Positions 24,297 to 34,595 of a DNA stretch of 64,000 nucleotides are shown in pieces. Below the pieces are notes generated by a model, which was not told the DNA's origin, made no database searches, and was given only the letters and a program-made list of their open reading frames with translations. The stretch lies in assembly GCF_039530945.1 (NCBI RefSeq), contig NZ_BAAAPC010000006.1, positions 1-64,000 of the forward strand, read 5' to 3'. The position numbers and the translations under genes were made by a program. The DNA comes from Nocardiopsis_C rhodophaea (GTDB taxonomy: Bacteria; Actinomycetota; Actinomycetes; Streptosporangiales; Streptosporangiaceae). The stretch's first letter is position 1. Each line of letters starts with the position of its first letter.

Positions 24297-26579
24297 TCAG
24301 TCGGCCAGGTCGGCACGCACGCGGCGGGCCGCCTCGACCATGTTGCGCAGGGCCGGTTCGACCTCCGCGTAGCCGCGGGTCTTCAGCCCGCAGTCGGGGT
24401 TGACCCACAGGCGCTCCGGATCGACCGCCCGCAGGGCGTCGCGCAGCGCCGCCTCGATCTCGTCGACCGTGGGCACGCGGGGCGAGTGGATGTCGTAGAC
24501 ACCCGGGCCGATGCCCCGCTTGTACCCTGCGACGGCCAGGTCGTCGACCAGCTCCATGTGGGAGCGGGCCGCCTCGACGCTGGTGACGTCGGCGTCCAGC
24601 TGTTCGATGGCGCCGACGATCCGGCCGAACTCCGAGTAGCACATGTGCGTGTGGATCCGGGTGGTGTCGGCCACGCCGGAGGTTGCCAGCCGGAACGAGC
24701 CGATGGCCCAGGCGAGGTAGTCGGCGTGCCGCTCCGCGCGCAGCGGCAGCAGCTCCCGCAGGGCGGCCTCGTCGACCTGGATGTGCCGGATCCCCGCCCG
24801 CTCCAGGTCGAAGACCTCGTCGCGCAGCGCGAGCGCCACCTGGCGGGCGGTGTCGCCCAGCGGCTGGTCGTCACGCACGAACGACCAGGCCAGCATGGTG
24901 ACCGGGCCGGTGAGCATGCCCTTGACGGGCTTGGAGGTGCGCGACTGGGCGTAGGTGATCCACTCCACGGTCATCGGCTCGGGCCGCGAGACATCGCCGT
25001 ACAGGATCGGCGGTCGCACGCACCGCGACCCGTAGGACTGCACCCACCCCTTCTGGGTGGTGACGAAGCCGTCCAGGCGCTCGGCGAAGTACTGCACCAT
25101 GTCGTTGCGCTCGGGCTCGCCGTGCACGAGGACGTCCAGGCCGATGTCCTCCTGCAGGGCGATGACGCGGTCGATCTCGGCGCGCATCCGCCGCGTGTAC
25201 TCCGCGTCGTCGATCCGCCCGGCGCGGTGGTCGGCGCGCGCCTTGCGCACGTCGGCGGTCTGCGGGAACGAACCGATGGTGGTGGTCTGCAGCGGCGGGT
25301 CGTCGGTCCGGGCCGCACCGCGCTGTTCGTGCCCGTTGCGGGCCACATCGTCGCCCAGCGCGTCCAGCCGCGCGCGCACGCGGGAGTTGACGAACGCCGC
25401 ACCGTCGGGGGCGGTGGCGCGCGCCCGCTCCAGCTCCGCCGTGATGCCCTCGTCCCCGGCCGACAGCGCCCGGCCCAGCAGCACGACCTCGTCGAGCTTC
25501 TGCCGGGCGAAGGCCAGCCGCTCGCGGATCACCGGGTCGAGCTCGGTCTCGGCGTCCAGGTCGATGGGCACGTGCAGCAGGGAGCAGGAGGTGCTGACGA
25601 CGATGTCGCGGGCCAGGCCCAGTAGCGAGCCCAGGGTGGACAGCGCCTTGGCCAGGTCCGCCCGCCACACGTTGCGGCCGTCGACGACGCCCGCGACCAG
25701 GGTGGTGTCGCCCAGGCCCGAGACGGCGGCGATCTCGTCGACCGACTCCGGCCCGGCCACCAGGTCCAGGCCGATCCGCTCCACGGGGGTGCGCTTGAGG
25801 ACTTCCAGCGCTTCGGTGCCGATTGACCCGAAATAGGTGGAGACGAGGATCTCGGGGCGGTTGGTGAGCTCACCGAGCCGACCGTAGGCGCGCTCCAGCG
25901 CGACGAGTTCGGCGCGCCCGTCGTCGGTCGCCAGGATCGGCTCGTCCAGCTGCACCTGTCCCGCGCCGGCGGCGGCCAGAAGCTCCAGCAGCTCGGCGTA
26001 GCGTCCGAGGAGGTCGTCGAGGAGGTCCAGTGGACGCCAGCCCTGGGGGGCGTCCGCGGCGGGCTTGGCCAGCATCAGGAAGGTGAGCGGGCCGACGAGG
26101 ACCGGCCGCGTCATCATGCCCAGCCCCTTGGCCTGGGTGAACTCCGAGAAGGGCTTGGTTGAGGCGGCCAGGCGCGGCCGCTGGTCGGGGGACAGTTCGG
26201 GGACCAGGTAGTGGTAGTTCGTGTCGAACCACTTGGTCATCTCCAGGGGCGCGATGTCGTCGGCGCCCCGGGCCATCGCGAAGTAGCGACGCAGCTCGGA
26301 CTCGCGGTCCTCCCCGGCGAAGGCCGGGGTGCGGAAGCGCTCCGGCACCAGGTCGAACAGGACCGCGGTGTCGAGCATGTGGTCGTAGTAGGAGAACGTG
26401 TTGGACGGGATCTCCGCCACCCCCGCGTCGCGCAGGGTCTCCCAGACGCCGCGGCGCAGTCGGGCGGCGACGGCGTCCAGTTCGGAGGCGGGGATGCGGC
26501 CCGCCCAGTAGGCCTCGCTCGCCCGCTTGAGTTCGCGGTTGGGGCCGATGCGGGGGTATCCGTGCACGGTCGTCGTCAT
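24297..26579 (-). CDS. metE: Cobalamin-independent methionine synthase MetE
   Basis: 760 residues, full length. It transfers a methyl group from 5-methyltetrahydropteroyl-polyglutamate to homocysteine. The N-terminal domain starts YPRIGPNRELKRASEAYW; the C-terminal catalytic half starts near TTTIGSFPQTADVRKAR. Zinc ligands are recognisable in THMCYSEF (His, Cys) and WVNPDCGLKTR (Cys). The ATG at 26579 was chosen because the family N-terminus (TTTVHGYPRIGP) begins there; it overlaps the stop of a 13-codon upstream ORF (ATGA). A cobalamin riboswitch lies upstream, so MetE should be made only when B12 is scarce, implying a B12-dependent MetH elsewhere in the genome (inference). Confidence 0.96.
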   Translation of the reverse strand: MTTTVHGYPRIGPNRELKRASEAYWAGRIPASELDAVAARLRRGVWETLRDAGVAEIPSNTFSYYDHMLDTAVLFDLVPERFRTPAFAGEDRESELRRYFAMARGADDIAPLEMTKWFDTNYHYLVPELSPDQRPRLAASTKPFSEFTQAKGLGMMTRPVLVGPLTFLMLAKPAADAPQGWRPLDLLDDLLGRYAELLELLAAAGAGQVQLDEPILATDDGRAELVALERAYGRLGELTNRPEILVSTYFGSIGTEALEVLKRTPVERIGLDLVAGPESVDEIAAVSGLGDTTLVAGVVDGRNVWRADLAKALSTLGSLLGLARDIVVSTSCSLLHVPIDLDAETELDPVIRERLAFARQKLDEVVLLGRALSAGDEGITAELERARATAPDGAAFVNSRVRARLDALGDDVARNGHEQRGAARTDDPPLQTTTIGSFPQTADVRKARADHRAGRIDDAEYTRRMRAEIDRVIALQEDIGLDVLVHGEPERNDMVQYFAERLDGFVTTQKGWVQSYGSRCVRPPILYGDVSRPEPMTVEWITYAQSRTSKPVKGMLTGPVTMLAWSFVRDDQPLGDTARQVALALRDEVFDLERAGIRHIQVDEAALRELLPLRAERHADYLAWAIGSFRLATSGVADTTRIHTHMCYSEFGRIVGAIEQLDADVTSVEAARSHMELVDDLAVAGYKRGIGPGVYDIHSPRVPTVDEIEAALRDALRAVDPERLWVNPDCGLKTRGYAEVEPALRNMVEAARRVRADLAD

Positions 26580-26617
26580 CGGACACCACCGCCTCGAAGC
26601 GAGGTTCGGGTTCTCAT
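26576..26617 (-). CDS. 13-residue leader peptide overlapping the metE start
   Basis: ATG at 26617 begins the peptide MRTRTSLRGGGVR, whose TGA (26576-26578) overlaps the metE ATG. A strong purine-rich site (GGGAGAGAAG) precedes it, stronger than anything directly ahead of metE. It therefore looks like a real translated upstream ORF that couples ribosomes to metE. It could also simply deliver ribosomes; no evidence of amino-acid sensing is visible (no Met other than the start). Confidence 0.5.
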   Translation of the reverse strand: MRTRTSLRGGGVR

Positions 26618-26773
26618 TGGCTTCTTCTCTCCCTCGTCGAACAGCCGTTGACGGTCCGGCCGTGCCGTTGGGGAGCAACCCATGAGCGCGTGCGCGACGA
26701 AGCGCCCGTCGCCCGCGGCCCTCCCTCGGGGCACGTGGACCAACCGCGGACGCGTGGGCGTCCACGGGCGGAG

Positions 26774-26980
26774 GGCAGGTATTCGGACTCGTGGGCGTGC
26801 GTGCCGGAGTTGCCGACACGCGGGCCTACCGGCCGTCGCTTCCCAGGCGGATCGTGCCCAGTGCTGTTGACGGCTCTCGTTCCCACTCACCGCTGCGGGG
26901 CAGTCCCGGAGTCGCACCGGGTTCCCTCTTTCGACACGCGCGGCGGCTGCCGTGCGTGTACCGACCGCGGCTGCCAGTAT
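26774..26980 (-). promoter_or_regulatory. Cobalamin (B12) riboswitch controlling metE
   Basis: Read on the minus strand, the conserved core is unmistakable: GGGAACCCGGTGCGACTCC, then GGGACTGCCCCGCAGCGGTG, and the 3' end with GTCCGAATACCTGCC pairing back to a 5' GGCAG. It sits about 195 nt upstream of metE. Binding of adenosylcobalamin is expected to repress the B12-independent enzyme. A -10-like TATACT (in CCTATACT, about 26975-26983) at its 5' edge suggests transcription begins right at the aptamer. Confidence 0.92.
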
Positions 26981-27184
26981 AGGGACCCGCTTGCGAGACG
27001 TGAGATGCGGCATGCCCTCATGTGCCCGAAACGTCCCCGTTCCTGCGCTTTTGCGTTTCGGACAGCGGGTGTTGACGCTCTTATTGCCCACTACGTCAGC
27101 GGGCAGGCCCCTGACCGTTCTAAGCTCGTCCGGTGGGCCCGGTTACACCTGCTGAACACCCCCTGGCAACGGCGATCCGGACCC

Positions 27185-27213
27185 TTGAGCAACCGAGATT
27201 ACGGGTCTAAAAA
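27185..27213 (+). promoter_or_regulatory. Candidate promoter of the polysaccharide deacetylase gene
   Basis: TTGAGC (27185-27190), exactly 17 bp, TAAAAA (27208-27213). The expected start at about 27220 is just before the TTG codon at 27226, so the mRNA would be nearly leaderless. Confidence 0.5.
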
Positions 27214-27225
27214 ACTCCCCACCAA

Positions 27226-28899
27226 TTGCGAAAGACGTTCGTTCCCTTGCAGACAGCGCCCGGCGAATCCCACGTGCCGTTCACCACACCCAACTCGCCC
27301 GCATCGACCCCGGCAGGTCGGCGCACCCCCCGCCTTCCGCGAGCCTCTGCCCCGATCGCGATCGCGCTCGTTGCCGCCCTGTCGCTCGCCGCCTGTTCCT
27401 CCCCGGACGCCGAGCACAAGTCGGAGAAGCCCGAGCGGGCCAAGGCGACCGGCAAGACCGACGAGCTCACCGTCGTTGACCTCGACAACGTCCCAGACGT
27501 GACCGAGGAGACGAAGGAGACCGAGGAGTCCGGCACCACGGCGGAGCTGGCGTACCCGAAGATCCCCAACGCCGACCCCCTGACGAAGCGGCTGGGCGAG
27601 ATCACCGACCAGGAGCGCGACGACTTCCTCGGCGCCAACGCCAAGGCCGAGGACATCAAGATCGGCTGGAACCTGAGCGTCGCGGGCGACGACGTCGTGG
27701 CGGTCCGGCTCACCCAGGACGAGAAGGACGACGAGGGCGAGCGCACCTCCTACGCGACCTACTGGTACGACACGACGCAGGGGACCACCGCCTACTCCAC
27801 CGAGCTGCTGGCCGGGCAGAAGGAGCTGGAAACCCTCGACGGTCTGGTGAAGAAGGCGCTCAAGGACGAGGACGCCGCGGACACCTCGCAGCTCTACCCG
27901 ATCCTCCGCTCCTACGACTCGATGGGCTTCAACCCCGACGGCGACCTCGTCGTGGAGTTCGACGAGGGCCAGGTGGCCCCGGTGAAGTCGGGCCGGATCT
28001 CCGCCGTCATCCCGAAGGAGGACGTCGACCCGCTCCTCTCCGACTTCGGCAAGAAGGCCCAGGCCGCCGCCGTCGTCGTCACCCCGGACTACCGGATCGA
28101 GAAGCCGGCGACGCCCCCGAAGGACGGCGCCAGCGCCGAGGTCCCCGGGATGATGCCGGTGCGCGACGACAGCGTCGACTGCTCGGACCCGGCGTCCAAG
28201 TGCATCGCCCTGACCTTCGACGACGGCCCGGGCGACCGCACGCCGGAGCTCCTCGACACCCTCGCCGAGTACGACGCCAAGGCCACCTTCTTCCTCACCG
28301 GCGAGCCTGTGCGGGAGCACGCCGCCACGGTGCGCCGCGAATACGCCGAGGGGCACGAGCTGGCCAACCACACCGTGCACCACCCCGACCTGACCCGGCA
28401 GGCCGAGGTCCGGGTCCGCGCAGAGCTCGACACGGTCAACGACCTGGTCCGGCGCGAGACCGGGTACAGCCTCGAACTCATGCGCCCGCCGTACGGCGCC
28501 ACCAACGACGCGGTCTCCAAGATCTCCAAGGAGGAGGGGCTCGCGGAGATCATCTGGAGCGTCGACACCAACGACTGGAAGGACCGCAACTCCTCCATCG
28601 TGGCCAAGCGCGCGGTGCAGGGCGCCCAGCCCGGGGCGATCATCCTGATGCACGACATCCACGGCACGACCATCGACGCCGTCCCCTCCATCCTCAAGCA
28701 GCTGGACGAGAAGGGGTACACGATGGTCACGGTGTCCCAGCTACTCGGTGACACCGAGCCGGGCAAGTCCTACTTCAACGGCCACCCGGAGAAGAAGAAG
28801 GACGGCGCGGACTCCAAGGAAGACAAGGACGGCAAGGGCGACAAGGACGGCAAGGGCAACGCGTCGCCCGCCTCGGACGCGTCCGACTCCAAGGACTGA
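27226..28899 (+). CDS. PdaC-like polysaccharide deacetylase lipoprotein
   Basis: Up to 557 residues. A lipoprotein signal sequence ends in LAACSS. Next comes a charged linker, an RsiV/DUF3298-like domain (about 85-290, including PILRSYDSMGFNPDGDLVVEFDEGQV) and a NodB domain (about 320-510) with TFDDGP, the HxxxH metal motif in NHTVHHP, RPPYGA and LMHDIH. The end is a Lys/Asp/Gly-rich tail. NodB enzymes deacetylate peptidoglycan or related glycans outside the cell; the architecture is close to Bacillus PdaC. The start is uncertain: TTG at 27226 fits a leaderless promoter, GTG at 27274 is an alternative without a clear ribosome binding site. Confidence 0.88.
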   Translation: MRKTFVPLQTAPGESHVPFTTPNSPASTPAGRRTPRLPRASAPIAIALVAALSLAACSSPDAEHKSEKPERAKATGKTDELTVVDLDNVPDVTEETKETEESGTTAELAYPKIPNADPLTKRLGEITDQERDDFLGANAKAEDIKIGWNLSVAGDDVVAVRLTQDEKDDEGERTSYATYWYDTTQGTTAYSTELLAGQKELETLDGLVKKALKDEDAADTSQLYPILRSYDSMGFNPDGDLVVEFDEGQVAPVKSGRISAVIPKEDVDPLLSDFGKKAQAAAVVVTPDYRIEKPATPPKDGASAEVPGMMPVRDDSVDCSDPASKCIALTFDDGPGDRTPELLDTLAEYDAKATFFLTGEPVREHAATVRREYAEGHELANHTVHHPDLTRQAEVRVRAELDTVNDLVRRETGYSLELMRPPYGATNDAVSKISKEEGLAEIIWSVDTNDWKDRNSSIVAKRAVQGAQPGAIILMHDIHGTTIDAVPSILKQLDEKGYTMVTVSQLLGDTEPGKSYFNGHPEKKKDGADSKEDKDGKGDKDGKGNASPASDASDSKD

Positions 28900-29252
28900 C
28901 CGCGGCGCTCTTGGAGGGACCGGCGCGCCCCGCGAGAAAGCGGTGCGCGCCGCGTCATACAAGAAAAGGGTGTCCCCCGTACCAGGCACCCCCTACCCAG
29001 GCGTAATGTGGGACGCCGTGGACGCTGCCACGACGATGTCGTAGCGGCACTGTCGCACTGTGACGGCGATGGGCGAGGCTCGCGATTGAGGCGTGGGTCA
29101 ATACCCAGCATCGCCTACCCCCAATCCCATACCGGTGTCCTGAAGTGGCCCGCTTAACCGATCTTTTCGAGGGAAGAGGTCTAGTGGGCGCACTTCCCTT
29201 TCCGGGCGGAACCCCCGCACACAAAGGCCCATGAGAACGAAGGGAAAGGCCG
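28900..29252. other. Intergenic region upstream of the DUF6461 gene
   Basis: 353 bp. A GC-rich imperfect hairpin region follows the deacetylase stop (28903-28960). No confident promoter pair and no RNA gene is seen. A GAAGGGAAAGG ribosome binding site lies just before the ATG at 29253. Confidence 0.4.
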
Positions 29253-29861
29253 ATGGCCGTCGCGTGTCCAGGTGACTACGCCTGGCTGCGAGAGACGCAG
29301 CCGGATTTGGCCGAGGCGTACTGCCTCTCCTATGTCCGGGGACTGACCAAGGCCGAGGCGCTGGGACGCCTCGGCGTGGCCGAGCGGCGCCTGCGCTGCC
29401 TACCGATCGCCGAGGCCGTCGAGGCAGGGCTGAGCGCCGAGGGCGTTCCGCCACTCACGGTGCACGCGCTCTCCGTCCACGGGTGGACCGTCGTCGTGGA
29501 GCCCACCGGCTGCCGCGTCACCCGCCCGGAGTGTTACCGCCAGCTGTCGGCCGAGACCGAGCTGGTGTCGGTGCGTGTCCTCATGGACCAGCGCTTCGAA
29601 TTCCGCTGGGTCGTCGACGGCGTGCTGCAGACCTTCTTTGACGCCGCCAACCCCAGCGTTCGCCGCGGCACCCGCCCCGACGCGCTAGAGGACCAGATGC
29701 GGGCCCTGGGGCTAACCGACGAGGCCGATCTGCCCGACCCGGGCGCGGCGCTGCTGGCCCTGGCCGAGCGCGTCACCGGAGTCCGGCTCCGCCCTGAGCA
29801 CCTGGACGGTCCGCTGCTGGGTGCGGAGCTCGACGCCCCCGCCGCGCTCGCCAGGACTTGA
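29253..29861 (+). CDS. DUF6461 domain protein
   Basis: 202 residues, cytoplasmic. The N-terminal YCLSYVRGLTKAEALGRLG motif and the later GWTVVVEPTGCR..T and FRWVVDGVLQTFFDAANPSVRRG segments match the actinobacterial DUF6461 family, of unknown function, which often occurs near regulatory or stress genes. The ATG has a good ribosome binding site (GAAGGGAAAGG). It appears monocistronic with a hairpin after it. Confidence 0.75.
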   Translation: MAVACPGDYAWLRETQPDLAEAYCLSYVRGLTKAEALGRLGVAERRLRCLPIAEAVEAGLSAEGVPPLTVHALSVHGWTVVVEPTGCRVTRPECYRQLSAETELVSVRVLMDQRFEFRWVVDGVLQTFFDAANPSVRRGTRPDALEDQMRALGLTDEADLPDPGAALLALAERVTGVRLRPEHLDGPLLGAELDAPAALART

Positions 29862-29897
29862 GGCACCCCCGCACCACCACGGCAACGACATCGGCGC

Positions 29898-29922
29898 CCC
29901 GCCCGGATCTCCTCCGGGCGGG
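29898..29922. terminator. Terminator hairpin abutting the scaffold gap
   Basis: CCCGCCCGGA (29898-29907) and its complement (29913-29922) form a perfect 10-bp stem with a 5-nt loop, directly next to the run of N. It lies between the DUF6461 stop and the convergent pyrD stop. Confidence 0.7.
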
Positions 29923-29932
29923 NNNNNNNNNN
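29923..29932. other. Scaffold gap (10 N)
   Basis: Ten undetermined bases. The true length of missing sequence is unknown; the adjacent stable hairpin may have caused the sequencing break. The following stretch up to the pyrD stop at 30028 is not clearly coding. Confidence 0.98.
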
Positions 29933-30027
29933 CCTGAGCCTGTCCACGCAGTTCGGCGAGAGCGGCCTGAGCGAGTGGATCGGCGCGGGCGGGGGCGCCG
30001 TTCGTATCGGCTCGCGTGGGCCGGTGC

Positions 30028-31161
<1,134 letters not shown>

Positions 31162-31165
31162 GGGT

Positions 31166-32086
31166 CTAACCTTCCGAGCCACGCTCGCGGTCGGCGAGGT
31201 AGCGTTCGAGTTCCGCGCCGAGTTCATCGGCCGTGGGCAGGGCGGTTTCGTCACCGGCCAGCAGGCCGTCCGCGTTGTCGGAGGACTGGCGCGCCGTCAT
31301 GATGTCGTCGTACTGGCGCTCCAGGTTGCTGACCACGCGCTGGACTTCCTCGGAGGCGGCGACCTGCTCGTCGATCTCGGCGTCGGTGCCCTTCGCGCTC
31401 TCCTCCAGGTTCTGGACGGGCAGCGCCAGCCCGGTGGCCCCGGCGACGTAGGAGAGGGCGGCGATGGCGGCGCGCGGGTACTCCGACTGGGCGAGATAGC
31501 TGGGCACGTGCACGCCGAAGCCGATGACGTCGTGGCCAGCCTCGCCGAGCCGGTACTCCAGCAGCGCGGCGGCGCTGGCGGGCACCTCGACCCGGCCGAT
31601 CCAGGGGCTGTGCGCGGCGACGAGTTCGGGGCGGGTGGCGTGGGCTGTGACCGTGGCGGGGCGGGTGTGCGGGACGGCCATGGGGATCCCGTGCATGCCC
31701 ACGGTGAGGCTCACCGAGAAGTGCTCGACGAGGCGGCGCACCGCGGTGGTGAAGGCCTCCCACTCCACGTCTGGCTCCAGGCCGTAGAGCAGGAGGAAGG
31801 GGGTGCCCTCGTCGTCGTGCATGAGGTAGAGGTTGAGCTTGGGCGGGGTGTAATCGGTGTAGGCGTTCTCGACGAAGGTCATCTGCGGACGGCGCGAGCG
31901 GTAGTCCAGCAACCGGTCGATGTCGAAGGTCGCGACCACCTCGGCGGAGTACGCGTCGAAGAGCGCGCTCGCGGCCTGCTTTCCGGTCGACCCCGCATCC
32001 ACGAACCCGTCGAGGACGACGAGCATGACGGCGCCGCGGATGTCGAAGCCGGGTTGCAGCTCGTAGAGGTCGGCATGGTCACGCAC
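31166..32086 (-). CDS. PAC2 family protein
   Basis: 306 residues. The N-terminal DIRGAVMLVVLDGFVDAGSTGKQAASAL and GFGVHVPSYLAQSEYPRAAIAALSYVAGATGL segments are typical of the PAC2 family (proteasome assembly chaperone 2-like), present in actinobacteria and archaea. In proteasome-bearing actinomycetes a chaperone role has been suggested but is unproven. The C-terminal 80 or so residues form a helical, Glu/Arg-rich region. The GTG at 32086 follows GGAG at nine bases. It is followed within four bases by pyrD and is likely co-transcribed. Confidence 0.85.
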   Translation of the reverse strand: MRDHADLYELQPGFDIRGAVMLVVLDGFVDAGSTGKQAASALFDAYSAEVVATFDIDRLLDYRSRRPQMTFVENAYTDYTPPKLNLYLMHDDEGTPFLLLYGLEPDVEWEAFTTAVRRLVEHFSVSLTVGMHGIPMAVPHTRPATVTAHATRPELVAAHSPWIGRVEVPASAAALLEYRLGEAGHDVIGFGVHVPSYLAQSEYPRAAIAALSYVAGATGLALPVQNLEESAKGTDAEIDEQVAASEEVQRVVSNLERQYDDIMTARQSSDNADGLLAGDETALPTADELGAELERYLADRERGSEG

Positions 32087-32315
32087 CTGGACAGGTCTCC
32101 ATTCGCGAGTGAGCAAGGGGACCGGGGCCCGTGGCCCCGGGCTCGACGTGTGCGGAGCGGTTCCCGCGGGGCGGTCAGCGGGACCACGCCCCAGGATAGC
32201 GACGCGGGGCGACGGTCCCGTCCGGTGCCGTGGCGGGGCACCACTCCATCATCCTTATTCGTAGCGAACACGGCCCGAGAGTCGCTCATTCCGTCGCCGT
32301 GACGGGGGCTCGGCC

Positions 32316-34112
32316 TCAGTCGTGTTCGGTGGGCCGCTCCAGGCGGGTGATGCGCAGTGAGCGCAGGCGGTTGAGCGTGGCGGCGATCTCGAAGCGGCGG
32401 GGCAGCGCGTAGTCGCCCAGGTAGCCACGGCCGAGGGCGGTCACGCCGCCCGTCGCGAGCCGCTCGTCGAGGGCGTCGAGCGCTTCGGCCAGAGTGCGTC
32501 CGGCGTCGAGCAGGCCGCCCTCGGCGAGCAGGCGCATCGCTAGGCCCACGCCGATGATCTGGCCGGGGTCGACGAGTTGGGCCAGGCTGCGGACGTCGAT
32601 GTCGTTCTCACCGAAGGTGAGGACGTCCATGTCGCGCCGCTTGAGCCGGGCGCGCCCGCGCGCCGTGGCGTTGACGGAACGGGGGTCGACCACGCGGTGG
32701 GCCGGGAGCGTGAAGTCGGCGTCGACGCGCTCCGCGGCGAGGCGTCGCGCCCGCTCGGTGACGTCGTAGGGACGGTAGCCGTCGAGCATGATGACGGTGT
32801 CGGCGACGTCGAAGTAGTCGCCGCTGCCGCCCATGACGAGCACCGTGGACACACCGTGGTCGCGGTGGAGGGGCCGCACCAGGTCGACGAAGGGGGTCAG
32901 CGGCTCCCGGTCGCCGTGGACGAGCTTCTGCATCCGGGCGTCGCGGATCATCAGGTTGGTCGCGGTGGTGTCCTCGTCCACCAGCAGGGTGGTCGACCCG
33001 GCCTCCAGGGCCTCGGAGATGTTGGCGGCCTGGGAGGTGGAGCCAGAAGCGTTGTCGGTGGAGAAGTCGCCGGTGTCGGCGCCGGTGGGCAGGTTGCGCA
33101 CGAACGAGCCGACGTCAGTGCGCTCGACGCGGCGGCCCTCCTCGGCGCGGATCTTGACGGCGTCGGGACGGGTGGCGACGAGTTCGCGGCCGTCGCCGGG
33201 GACGTGGTCGTAGACGCCGCGTTCCAGGGCGTGCAGGAGCGTGGACTTGCCGTGGAAGCCGCCGCCGACGATCAGGGTGATGCCCTCGGGCACGCCCATG
33301 CCCTCGACCTCGCCGCGGTGCGGGAGGTCGACGGTGACCCGCAGGCTGTCGGGAGCGGTGAACGGCACGGCCTTGCCCTCGCCGTCCATCGGGAGGTCGC
33401 TGACACCGCTGCGGCGCGGCAGCACCGAACCGTCGGCGACGAACGCGACGAGGCCGAGGGCGGACAGCTGGTCGCGCAGGGCCGCGGTGTCCTCGACGGT
33501 GTCGGCGAAGGCGACGGCGGCGCGGGTGTCCAGCTCGGGCCAGCACAGCGCGTCGACCAGGTCGGGGAGGCGCTCGCACAGTTCGTGCTCGGCGGTGCGG
33601 CCGTCGATGCGGCGGCCGTGGCCGGGCATCTCGATGCCCAGGCGGAGCCGGAGGTCGCCCTCCTCGATCTGCACGGAGGCGCGGTCGATGACCTCCTGTC
33701 CGCCGACGTCGATGCGCAGCCGTGAGCCCTTGAGCGTGCGGAAGGCGCGGCGGGCCAGGAAGTCGGCGGTGGCGCGGCGGCGCACCGGTGAGTGCCAGGC
33801 GGTCTCGGGCAGCTCGGCGACGTCGGCGGGGATGAGCACGGAGAGGCGGGAGGGCGGGGCGAACGGGTCGGACTGCACCTTGTCGATGGTCAGGGTGAAG
33901 TCGCCGAAGTCCCAGTCGCCCTGCAGGGACTTGTAGCGCCCGTAGGAGGCGCCGGACATGTCGCGCAGCTCGGCGGAGAGGCGGGCGTCGTCGCGTCGGC
34001 CGCGGATCTCCGGCCGCGGACCGCGGTCGTTGCGCCGCCCCTGCTGCGCCCGCCCACGGTGATCCGGGCGCCCTCCATAGCGTCGCCCCTGACCCCCGTA
34101 CCGTTCGGACAT
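32316..34112 (-). CDS. ABC-class P-loop ATPase (COG3044-type) with RG-rich N-terminus
   Basis: 598 residues. The first 45 or so residues are an Arg/Gly-rich tail (RYGGQGRRYGGRPDHRGR), suggestive of nucleic acid binding. The family core has Walker A GGGFHGKSTLL (about 290-300), an S-rich signature region (ASGSTSQAANISEAL), Walker B TTLLVDEDTTATNLMIRD and the switch-like GGSGDYFDVADTVIMLDGYRPYDVT. Predicted ATPases of the ABC class of this type lack a transporter partner. The role is unknown, with RNA-related functions proposed for eukaryotic relatives. The ATG at 34112 has GGAG upstream. No neighbour indicates a pathway. Confidence 0.83.
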   Translation of the reverse strand: MSERYGGQGRRYGGRPDHRGRAQQGRRNDRGPRPEIRGRRDDARLSAELRDMSGASYGRYKSLQGDWDFGDFTLTIDKVQSDPFAPPSRLSVLIPADVAELPETAWHSPVRRRATADFLARRAFRTLKGSRLRIDVGGQEVIDRASVQIEEGDLRLRLGIEMPGHGRRIDGRTAEHELCERLPDLVDALCWPELDTRAAVAFADTVEDTAALRDQLSALGLVAFVADGSVLPRRSGVSDLPMDGEGKAVPFTAPDSLRVTVDLPHRGEVEGMGVPEGITLIVGGGFHGKSTLLHALERGVYDHVPGDGRELVATRPDAVKIRAEEGRRVERTDVGSFVRNLPTGADTGDFSTDNASGSTSQAANISEALEAGSTTLLVDEDTTATNLMIRDARMQKLVHGDREPLTPFVDLVRPLHRDHGVSTVLVMGGSGDYFDVADTVIMLDGYRPYDVTERARRLAAERVDADFTLPAHRVVDPRSVNATARGRARLKRRDMDVLTFGENDIDVRSLAQLVDPGQIIGVGLAMRLLAEGGLLDAGRTLAEALDALDERLATGGVTALGRGYLGDYALPRRFEIAATLNRLRSLRITRLERPTEHD

Positions 34113-34595
34113 CGCTGAGCTCCTCTTCTCTCCCCCGGTTGCAAGGTCCCTGTCGAAGGATGCCATGCGTGACCCACCGCCCGGTCCCTCCTCCACACCC
34201 CGCAACGTGCGGTGGGCGGGTGCCCGGTACCCTGGGCGCCTTCCCACGGGAGGGCTCGGGTCGCCAAGCGCACCGCACGGTGGGGGTGAAGCTGGTGGGG
34301 CGGTGCACACGCCCGCCGCCCACAGATGCTGCCACGAGGCGTAAACAACGCAATAAAATTCACCTCCCTCCTCCTGCGCACCTCCCGTCGAAGCGGTGGC
34401 CCGCCACCTGGACCTGCGCAGTGGCATGCGGGGCTTTCGCCACGCCTGCGACCAGGGACGTCGCGTTGCCCGTGAGGTGGGCGTGCTTTAGTTTGTCTAG
34501 CCGTGCCCGATTCATGTTCGGGTGCACCGACCGTGCGTACGGCGATCCCCCCGCGACCTCAGCGCACCCAATTTTTGATCACGGAGGGTCCCCGG
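34113..34595. other. Intergenic region between divergent ATPase and TrkH genes
   Basis: 483 bp. It holds the promoter candidate at 34466-34494 and an A/T-richer patch near 34340-34365 (containing TAAAAT). Nothing else is recognisable. Confidence 0.4.
34466..34494 (+). promoter_or_regulatory. Candidate promoter of the TrkH-type gene
   Basis: TTGCCC (34466-34471), 17-bp spacer, TAGTTT (34489-34494, the actinobacterial TAGNNT type). Start is expected about 34501, two bases ahead of an in-frame GTG at 34503. Confidence 0.5.
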
